A stretch of 47,938 nt of DNA, taken from assembly GCA_019115345.1 (NCBI GenBank), contig DXDV01000237.1, positions 1 to 47,938 on the forward strand. The letters are read 5' to 3'. Below, one piece after another: positions 7,860-14,801 of this stretch. Numbering within the stretch: the stretch's first letter is position 1; each line of letters starts with the position of its first letter. A program made the position numbers and the translations under genes. Below the pieces are notes generated by a model. That model did not search any database and had not been told where the DNA came from. It was given only the letters and a program-made list of their open reading frames with translations. The DNA is from Candidatus Intestinimonas stercorigallinarum. GTDB taxonomy: Bacteria > Bacillota > Clostridia > Oscillospirales > Oscillospiraceae.

Positions 7860-9800
7860 TCAGTTATCCCGGTAGAAGCCCTTGCGCATGGCCTTGACCA
7901 TCTCAAAGCCGCTTTTGGAGCGGAGGAAGGGCCCCGCCACTCCCATGGCCCTGATGCGCTCGTCCATGAGCTGGAATTGCTTTTGGGTGCCTTCCGTCAC
8001 TTTCCGCGCTGTGGCTATCGGAACGTTGTTTGCTCCGTTGATGGCGGCCACATCGGTGTCGGCCAGTTCGCGGACCCGGTCGTACATGACCACCGCCAGA
8101 TTGTGCCTGCGCTGCAGCTTGTTGGCGTCGGATTTGTTCTGGTTGGCGCCAAGGGCGCCGGTTGCCCGCAGCTTCTGCCGGAGGGAGCCCACCGACTTCT
8201 GAATGAAGAAGCCCACATTGACGGCGGTGTTGACCGCCGCGCCGATGGTGGAGCCCAGGGCGCTGGGATCGATGGACGCCAGGGCGGTGCCCATGCCCAA
8301 AATGTCCTTGAGGATGATTTTTGTGATCCCCTCCCGGCGGCGGTGCTCATTGGCCTCGGTGATCTCCTTGAGGACGTCGTAATCCTCCAGGGCGCGGATG
8401 GCCTCCTCCCGCTTCTCGGGCGTGGAGCCCTGCAGCCCGGCGGCGCTGACAGCGGCCTGGCTGGTCGGATCGCGCAGCTGCTTGGTCTTTTCATCCAGCC
8501 GTATCTTTCTGCTGCGGTCGGCTCTTGCGCCGGTGGTAGCCTCAAACTCCCGGTTGACCTTGAATCTCTTCTTGCTCTTGAGATGGAAAAACCCGTATTT
8601 CTTTGTCTGTTCGGAGCCGTACTCGTTTCTGCCGCTCAGCGCGCCCTGTGTGTTTTTGACGGCGAGCTTCGCGTCCGCCTTCTGGGCGCGGATATGCCGG
8701 AGATAGTGTTCGGCCTTGCCCAGGCGGATGGCGTCTTCCACCAGCCCGATGCCGGCGTTGACCGCCCCGATGATGGCGCCGATGACCGGGAGCTGCCCCA
8801 GGTAGGTGGTAAAGGAGCCGTGCCAGGCCAAGACCGAGTCCAGAAGCGACTGGATGGTCTCCACCGTCTCCATGAACATCTCCCACCGCTCATCGTGGGT
8901 GTGGGCTTTATGGGCGGGATCGCGCTGCTTCGACTCCTTGCGTTCCTGGAAATAGTCCTTGAGCTTGAAGGCCAGTTTCCCCACCTGGACGATGGTGTTG
9001 ATGCTCTTGACGATGGCGCCGGCAATGGGGATGCCGCTGCTCTGTATCTCGCCGTCGCTCCACGCCTTGGCCTCATCAGGGTTCTTGTTGGCCACGTGGA
9101 CCCAGGAGCGGTCCTTTCCGCCGCCGGTGTAGTCCACGGCGCTGCTGGCGACGTCAGCGGCCGGTGTTCCCACATCCACGACCGTGTCTTTCCCCCAGTC
9201 GAGGAACTTCTCGAAGCCCTTGCTTGCCCTGCTTTCGGCTGCGGCGCCTTCCTTGGGATTCTTCCGCTGACGATCGGTGAGGTTCCACACAGTGCTTGGC
9301 TGGCCGGCCGCTGCGCTCCTGGCCATCTCCTCGCATTTCCGTCCCACCATCGTCTTCTTGATGGTGGCCAGAATCGTTTGCTCCGTGAAACTCAAGTTCC
9401 TACGCGTGGACGACGAATTGCCTCCCTGGGGCGAAGCGCCTCCCTGGGGCGGAGTGCTACCCTGGGGCGGAGTACTTCCCTGTGGTGAAGCGCCTCCCTG
9501 TGGCGGAGTGCTGCCCTGCGGCGGAGTGCTACCCTGCGGCGGAGTGCTGCCCTGCGGCGGAGTGCTGCCCTGTGGCGGAGTGCCTCCCTGGGGCGGAGTA
9601 CTTCCTTGAGGCGGAGTACTTCCCTGTGGCGGAGTGCTGCCCTGCGGCGGAGTGCCACCCTGGGACGGAGTGCTTCCCTGGGGCGCGGGCGCTGGCCGTT
9701 TGGGCGGCGCGGGCGCTGGCCGTTTGGGCGGCGGGGGCGCCGGCCGCCTGGGCGGCGCCGGTCTCTGGTTCATAGGGGCTGGGGACGGCGTGGTCGGCAT
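7860..9800 (-). CDS. Putative CIS cargo: Pro-rich repeat N-terminus with a hydrophobic-helix body
   Basis: A 646-aa protein of unknown family. Residues 1-40 are Pro/Ala/Lys-rich, and residues 41-124 hold 14 copies of a six-residue unit (QGSTPP and variants). The body has three strongly hydrophobic glycine/alanine-rich helices (about 255-277, 333-360 and 502-533) separated by basic, charged regions, and ends in a basic tail (KAMRKGFYRDN). No signal peptide is present. Flexible repeat tails and buried amphipathic or hydrophobic segments are common in loaded cargo and in pore-forming proteins, so a payload is a reasonable guess; a tape-measure role is an alternative. It sits between the second ATPase and a chaperone-like gene. 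The ATG has GGAGGG upstream. Confidence 0.5.
   Translation of the reverse strand: MPTTPSPAPMNQRPAPPRRPAPPPPKRPAPAPPKRPAPAPQGSTPSQGGTPPQGSTPPQGSTPPQGSTPPQGGTPPQGSTPPQGSTPPQGSTPPQGSTPPQGGASPQGSTPPQGSTPPQGGASPQGGNSSSTRRNLSFTEQTILATIKKTMVGRKCEEMARSAAAGQPSTVWNLTDRQRKNPKEGAAAESRASKGFEKFLDWGKDTVVDVGTPAADVASSAVDYTGGGKDRSWVHVANKNPDEAKAWSDGEIQSSGIPIAGAIVKSINTIVQVGKLAFKLKDYFQERKESKQRDPAHKAHTHDERWEMFMETVETIQSLLDSVLAWHGSFTTYLGQLPVIGAIIGAVNAGIGLVEDAIRLGKAEHYLRHIRAQKADAKLAVKNTQGALSGRNEYGSEQTKKYGFFHLKSKKRFKVNREFEATTGARADRSRKIRLDEKTKQLRDPTSQAAVSAAGLQGSTPEKREEAIRALEDYDVLKEITEANEHRRREGITKIILKDILGMGTALASIDPSALGSTIGAAVNTAVNVGFFIQKSVGSLRQKLRATGALGANQNKSDANKLQRRHNLAVVMYDRVRELADTDVAAINGANNVPIATARKVTEGTQKQFQLMDERIRAMGVAGPFLRSKSGFEMVKAMRKGFYRDN
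9429..9680. repeat. 18-bp in-frame tandem repeat (14 units)
   Basis: Fourteen head-to-tail 18-base units encode the six-residue repeat QG(S/G)(T/A)(P/S)P near the N-terminus of the putative cargo. Units differ mostly at silent positions and at Ser/Gly. Units this regular usually change copy number between strains by slippage. Confidence 0.95.
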
Positions 9801-9811
9801 ACTGCTCCCTC

Positions 9812-11944
9812 CTATTCTGATCTGGATCTGAGATGGGCCTGCACCTGGGAGCCATACTCTCCCAATTCCTCGCTGCCCAGCGCCTTCCCGGTCTTGTTCT
9901 GTTCGGCCTGGACAGCCAGGAGCAGGTGTACCATTCCCATGGGTACGCCCTCCTCCGCGGCCAGGAAGGCGGCGGAGACGGCGATATTCTTGATGCTGCT
10001 GCCCGAGAGCTCAAAGCTCCGGGCCAGGAAATCGAAGTCGATATCCTCGCTTCGGGGCAGCTCCGCCGGAAGGACGGACCGCCAGATCTTCTCCCGCCGG
10101 TCCCGGTCGGGGAGGGTAAAGTCGATGATGAATTTGATGCGGCGCTTGAAGGCCTCGTCAAAGTTTTGGAGAAAGTTGCTGGCCAGGATGACGATGCCGT
10201 CGTACTCCTCCATCTTCTGGAGGAGGTAGGAGGTCTGGACGTTGGCGTACCGGTCGTGGGCGTCCTTGGTCTCAGACCGCTTGCCGAAGAGGGCGTCGGC
10301 CTCGTCGAAAAAGAGGATGCTCTGGCTCTTTTTCACCTCGTCAAAGACGGCGCCCAGCTGCTTTTCCGTCTCGCCGATGTACTTGGACATGACGCCGGAC
10401 AGATCCACCTTGTAGAGCTCCAGGCCCAGCCGGTTGGCGATGACCTGGGCGGCCATGGTCTTGCCGGTGCCGGGCGGGCCGGTGAAGAGCATGGACAGCC
10501 CCCGGCCGTAGGCCACCTTTTTTCCGAACCCCCACTGGTCGTAGACCCGGTGGCGGTACTCCACCTGAGCGCAGGCGTTTTTGAGCCGCCGCTTCTGCTC
10601 CGGCGGGAGGATCAGATCCTCCCAGGTGTAGGCGGCGTTGACCCGGCTGGCCGTTTTCCCCAGGCTGTGGGAGAGCTGGGCGCGGCAGGCCCGGTGGAGG
10701 AGCCCCTCGTCCACCGCCGCCCTCCCATCCCAGAGGGCCAGCCGTCCGGCCTCCCGGGCGGCGGCGGAGATCTGTCCGGGGGTGAGGGCAAACTTGATGG
10801 CCAGGGTCTCCAGGCTGACCGACTCCTCCAGCGGGACGCCCTCCAGGCAGTGCCGCCACAGCAGCAGGCGGCCCGCCGTGTCCGGTACGTCCAGCTCCAG
10901 CTCCACGCTCTGCCAGGGGGAGCGGGGGACCTCCGGGGGCCAGGGGGCGGTGGAGAAAAGGAAGAGCCGCCCGCAGACCTGAGCCGCCTGCTCCAGGAGC
11001 ATGCGGATGTGGAGGGTGCTGGGGCCGGTCCGGAGCGTTTTGACCTGCTCGTCGGAGGGGACCTCCTCCTCCCGGCCCAGCAGCAGCTCAAAGCCGTCGA
11101 AGGCCAGGGCGGCGTTCCGGATGACCGCCTCCCGGCAGGTGTGGAGCAGGATGTCCTCCCAGTTCATCCCGCTCTGGAACAGGGCGGAGAGGTCGGCCAC
11201 CAGCAGGGGGCGGTCCTCCGTGCGGCAGAGGTGCCGGGCCAGGGTCCGCCGTCCGGAGCCGGGCTGGCCCCGCAGGTAGAAGAGCATGGGGGTCTCCGGG
11301 GGCAGCGCCCCGGCGCAGGCGGCCATCCGTCCGGCCCGGTCGGCATAGAGCACCAGGGGGGAGAGGTCCTCGTCCCCCGGCCAGAAGAGCTGGACCATCC
11401 CCTTCAGGGCGGGGTCCTGGCTCATATAGTCAAAGAGGAAGTGGAGGATCCGCCGGTCCAGCTTCAGGCCGGAGCGCAGGTCGCTGGCGTCGGCGCTTCC
11501 CTGGTGGCCGGCGGTGAAGAAGCAGGAGAGGACCTCCCTCCGCCCCAGCCAAAGGCCCAACAGGGCCTCCCGCAGGCTGGGGTCGCCGGTGAAGGAGCGC
11601 AGGCACAGCTCCAGGGTGGGCAGCTGGCCGCCGCCGGGCTGGAGCGCGGCGTACCGCGCCCCGTAGGAGGGCTCCAGCTCGAGGGCCAGGGCCAGGTAGA
11701 CGCAGTGGCGCTCGAAGGGGGAGAGGGAAAAGACCCGGAAGAGATAGTCCAGGGGGGCCGTCCCGCCGGCCTCCACCGTGGCCTGACAGCGGCGGCGCAG
11801 CCGCTCCTCCAGCCGGTCGGCCAGCCGGAGGTCCTCCTCCCGGGCGTCGGGCTCGGGGCCGCCTTCCAGGGGGGCGAGCCGCCGGTCGGTCAGGCTCAGG
11901 ACGGCCTGGAGATAGGCGTGGGTGGACGCAAAGGGCTCCGCCAT
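9812..11944 (-). CDS. CIS-associated AAA+ ATPase 2 (Afp15-like)
   Basis: A 710-aa protein of the type found in nearly every CIS locus (Afp15/PVC15). The N-terminal helical region contains LFRVFSLSPFERHCVYL. A first nucleotide-binding module has a degenerate P-loop (GQPGSGRRTL near residue 226, Lys replaced by Arg). The C-terminal active-type AAA+ module has Walker A GPPGTGKT (about 489) and Walker B ILFFDEAD (about 543), then a sensor asparagine in LASNFLQNFDEAF and arginines in FKRR. It is believed to work in assembly or recycling of CIS parts. ATG 11944 suits the AGAGAGG site best. The cluster also has ATPase 1 at 40725, with the same architecture. Confidence 0.93.
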   Translation of the reverse strand: MAEPFASTHAYLQAVLSLTDRRLAPLEGGPEPDAREEDLRLADRLEERLRRRCQATVEAGGTAPLDYLFRVFSLSPFERHCVYLALALELEPSYGARYAALQPGGGQLPTLELCLRSFTGDPSLREALLGLWLGRREVLSCFFTAGHQGSADASDLRSGLKLDRRILHFLFDYMSQDPALKGMVQLFWPGDEDLSPLVLYADRAGRMAACAGALPPETPMLFYLRGQPGSGRRTLARHLCRTEDRPLLVADLSALFQSGMNWEDILLHTCREAVIRNAALAFDGFELLLGREEEVPSDEQVKTLRTGPSTLHIRMLLEQAAQVCGRLFLFSTAPWPPEVPRSPWQSVELELDVPDTAGRLLLWRHCLEGVPLEESVSLETLAIKFALTPGQISAAAREAGRLALWDGRAAVDEGLLHRACRAQLSHSLGKTASRVNAAYTWEDLILPPEQKRRLKNACAQVEYRHRVYDQWGFGKKVAYGRGLSMLFTGPPGTGKTMAAQVIANRLGLELYKVDLSGVMSKYIGETEKQLGAVFDEVKKSQSILFFDEADALFGKRSETKDAHDRYANVQTSYLLQKMEEYDGIVILASNFLQNFDEAFKRRIKFIIDFTLPDRDRREKIWRSVLPAELPRSEDIDFDFLARSFELSGSSIKNIAVSAAFLAAEEGVPMGMVHLLLAVQAEQNKTGKALGSEELGEYGSQVQAHLRSRSE

Positions 11945-11973
11945 GGACATCACCTCTCTTCCGTGGAGCTTCG

Positions 11974-14775
11974 TTACAGATTGCTCAGGAGGGTGGCCAC
12001 GATCTGGGCCATCTCCCCCCGATTGAGGGTGGCTTTGGGGCTGAACTTGTAGTTTTCCGGCATTTCCAGGATGCCGGCCGCCCGGAGCCGGAGCACCGAC
12101 TGCCGGGCATAGCCGGCGATCTCATCGAGGTCGGTATAGCCGGTATCCAGGCCCCTGGAGCGCAGCCGCAGGCCCACGCCGGAGGCCGTGTCGCCCAGCA
12201 GGGCGGCCATGTCCTCCCGGGTGATGGCGGCGCCGGCGTCCAGGGTCTCGCCGCGGATCAGGTCCCCCGCCAGATTGTTGAAATAGAGCCAGGCGGCAGC
12301 CCGGGCCACCGGGTCGGAGACGGATACGTCGGTATAGACCTCCACCGCCTGGCTGGGCAGGTTGACGGCGGAGAGCGCCCGGGTGACCAGGTCCAGCAGC
12401 TCCCCCCGGGTGGCCGGGTCGTCGGGACGGAAGGACGTCCCCTCCTCCAGAAGCCCGCGGGCGGCCAGGAAGGTCACATAGGGGTTGGCCCAGTGGCTGG
12501 CGTCCACGTCGTCGTAGGCCGCCGGCCGGTAGGCCACGCCGAATTTGGACAGGTGGGAGGTAAAGACGTACACGCCGCCGGCGCTCTCGTCGTAGAAGCT
12601 CTCGGTCACCCGCTCCACCGTGTCGTCCTCGCGGATATGATCCATCAGGAGGGCGTTGACGTCCTCCTCCTCAGCGGGGGCGTAGGGGACGAAGATCCGG
12701 ACGCCGTAGACCTCGGTGAAGGCAGTCACAGCCTGTCCCCCCACGGTCAGGGTGGCGTCCACGCCGGGACGGCCCTCGTACTCCAGGCGGGCGAGGGTGA
12801 AGTCCACCGCCCCCTCCAGCCCGGAGACCTCCTGGATGGTGTCCCCGTAGAGACTCATGGCGCCCGCCGGGGTCTGGACCGTGAAGCGGTCCCAGGCCTC
12901 CTCGGAGATGCGGTCGAACTGGGCGTCGGTCAGCTCCAGGATATAGGTGTGGATGTCGCTGCTGCCGCGCAGGTCCTCAATGACGATGATGCCCTCCTTA
13001 TAGCCGTCGCCCTCCAGCTGCTCGACGTCCTCCGCGTGCTGCTGGGCCAGGTCGATGAGGGCCTCCAGCTCCTCGTCGGTGACGGTGGTGGTGCTCACCC
13101 CGTCCTCCTCCGTGGTGTCCGAGGGCCAGAGCATGGTGTCGCTGCTGGCCCCCTCCTGGTTCAGCTCGTTCTCCACGCGGATGGTGGGGGCGGGCTCGGG
13201 GTCGTCGTCGTCATCGTCGTCGCGGCTGGAGCCGCCGCCGCCACCGCCGCCGCTGCCGCCGGAGTCGTTGGACACGATGCCGGAGATGGTGATGGAAAGA
13301 TCGGCATCGGGGTATGTTCCGCCCTCCGTGTCCGGATGGATGGAATACATCCATAGGGCCTGTCCATCTTCCAAAACGCCGCCTTCCAGATACTCCGCCA
13401 CATACCCCGCGGGGAGCCTCACGGCGGGGGTGGACTGGTTGTAGTCGGCCTCTACATAGATCGAGATCATGATCGAGTCGCCATCCGCACTCCATACGGT
13501 GCCGGAAGGCACCCGGCTGTGCACCTCCAGGGAATAGCCTGTGCCGGGGGAGGCGTCCGTCACGCCGATCAGCCGCAGAAAGGCGCTCTCATCCACTGTG
13601 AAGGTGACGGTGCAGTCCGCCGTCAGGAGATCTCCGCTGATCGTTCCGGTCCCATCACCATAGCTGTCGGTACTGATTTGGATCTCAGAGCCCCCTGCCG
13701 TACCATCCGTGGGCGCGACCGTACAGCTGGTCACCGCGGCGGCCCAGTCCGTCACCTGATACAGGTCGCTGCTCAGGGTAAAGGACAGATCTACGCCCTC
13801 GGTCCAGGTAAGGCTGGCGGCCTCCTCGTAATCCACCAGGACGGAGAAATAGTCGCTGGCAGCAAAGGTGACGGTGATCTCCGACCGGATGTCCAGAGTG
13901 ACGTCAATGGTCTCCGCGCTCCATGTGGCGGGCGTGTGGAGAATGATGGTCTTGTCATCGACCCGTGTTGCCGCAACGTCTTCCGGATAAGCCTCCGTGA
14001 CAGGCTCGTCCGCAAACACATAGCCGTCCCCCACAGTCAGAGTGACGTCACTGCCTGGAAAGATGCTGCCGTTGAAATTCGGTCCATCCACGGCGACCAT
14101 CCCATAGATCTGCTCGGAGGTCAATGAACTAACGCCGCGGACCAGGATAGACTGCATGGGGGCAAAGGTAACGCCGTCCTCGGTGCGGTAATAGTATTCG
14201 CCGTCTGTTGTGACGGCCACGCCGCTCTCGTCCGGAGGCTCTGCCAGAAGGACGCTGGTGATGCTGAACGCGTCGATATTGATCCCATCGTAGTAGGGAA
14301 TACTTAGGCTCAGCTCGGTCCCCGTCTCCGTGATCGTGCACGCGACGCTCTCGGCGTCGGGGCTGATGCTGGTGGGGGCCAGCAGGAGGGACGCCCCCGT
14401 ATCGTCCACAGCGGCCAGAGTGACATCCAGTGTGGTATAGGTGCTGTCTGGGTAAGTGCCGGTGGCGGCGGGGTCTGGATAATACCACGTCGCATCAAAT
14501 GTATAGGTGTCCGCGCCATCTACCAGCAGGGACTGGGGGGTCCAGGTCCCGGTCCCGCCGCCGTCGGCAATGTCGGGGAATGGCGTGACAAAAACCGTTT
14601 CACCGCTGTCTTTTGTAACGATGAAGTCGGTGGGGTTTTCCAGCGCATAGTCGGTGGCCGACGCGCTGAGGGAGGAGATCAGCACAAGAAATCCCAGCAT
14701 CAGGACGGCTGCGGCCAGGGATATCCCCAGCTGCATGCGAAAACGCTCCCGGGTCGGTATCGTTTGACGTTCCAT
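11974..14775 (-). CDS. Secreted SLH-domain cell-wall protein in the CIS operon
   Basis: A 933-aa exported protein. An N-terminal hydrophobic segment (about 16-34) ends in SLSASA, a likely signal peptide or anchor. A long Thr/Asp/Ser-rich beta-type region follows, then a glycine run and an aspartate run (about 505-525), a mixed domain, and three S-layer-homology motifs from about residue 752 to the end (DVDASHWANPYV, RGELLDLVTRAL, FSPKATLNRGEMAQI). SLH motifs are known to bind pyruvylated secondary cell-wall polymer. Placing such a protein inside a CIS operon suggests it fixes the system to, or guides it through, the wall. The ATG at 14775 follows AGGAGG by 7 bases; the longer frame from 14820 lacks a start signal and overlaps the neighbour. 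Confidence 0.85.
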   Translation of the reverse strand: MERQTIPTRERFRMQLGISLAAAVLMLGFLVLISSLSASATDYALENPTDFIVTKDSGETVFVTPFPDIADGGGTGTWTPQSLLVDGADTYTFDATWYYPDPAATGTYPDSTYTTLDVTLAAVDDTGASLLLAPTSISPDAESVACTITETGTELSLSIPYYDGINIDAFSITSVLLAEPPDESGVAVTTDGEYYYRTEDGVTFAPMQSILVRGVSSLTSEQIYGMVAVDGPNFNGSIFPGSDVTLTVGDGYVFADEPVTEAYPEDVAATRVDDKTIILHTPATWSAETIDVTLDIRSEITVTFAASDYFSVLVDYEEAASLTWTEGVDLSFTLSSDLYQVTDWAAAVTSCTVAPTDGTAGGSEIQISTDSYGDGTGTISGDLLTADCTVTFTVDESAFLRLIGVTDASPGTGYSLEVHSRVPSGTVWSADGDSIMISIYVEADYNQSTPAVRLPAGYVAEYLEGGVLEDGQALWMYSIHPDTEGGTYPDADLSITISGIVSNDSGGSGGGGGGGSSRDDDDDDDPEPAPTIRVENELNQEGASSDTMLWPSDTTEEDGVSTTTVTDEELEALIDLAQQHAEDVEQLEGDGYKEGIIVIEDLRGSSDIHTYILELTDAQFDRISEEAWDRFTVQTPAGAMSLYGDTIQEVSGLEGAVDFTLARLEYEGRPGVDATLTVGGQAVTAFTEVYGVRIFVPYAPAEEEDVNALLMDHIREDDTVERVTESFYDESAGGVYVFTSHLSKFGVAYRPAAYDDVDASHWANPYVTFLAARGLLEEGTSFRPDDPATRGELLDLVTRALSAVNLPSQAVEVYTDVSVSDPVARAAAWLYFNNLAGDLIRGETLDAGAAITREDMAALLGDTASGVGLRLRSRGLDTGYTDLDEIAGYARQSVLRLRAAGILEMPENYKFSPKATLNRGEMAQIVATLLSNL

Positions 14776-14801
14776 AGGCACCTCCTGATGGTCGCAAGGG
14801 G

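Noticed and set aside
9429..9680. Possible CRISPR array
   Set aside because: The 18-base units are contiguous with no spacers and are in frame inside a coding sequence.
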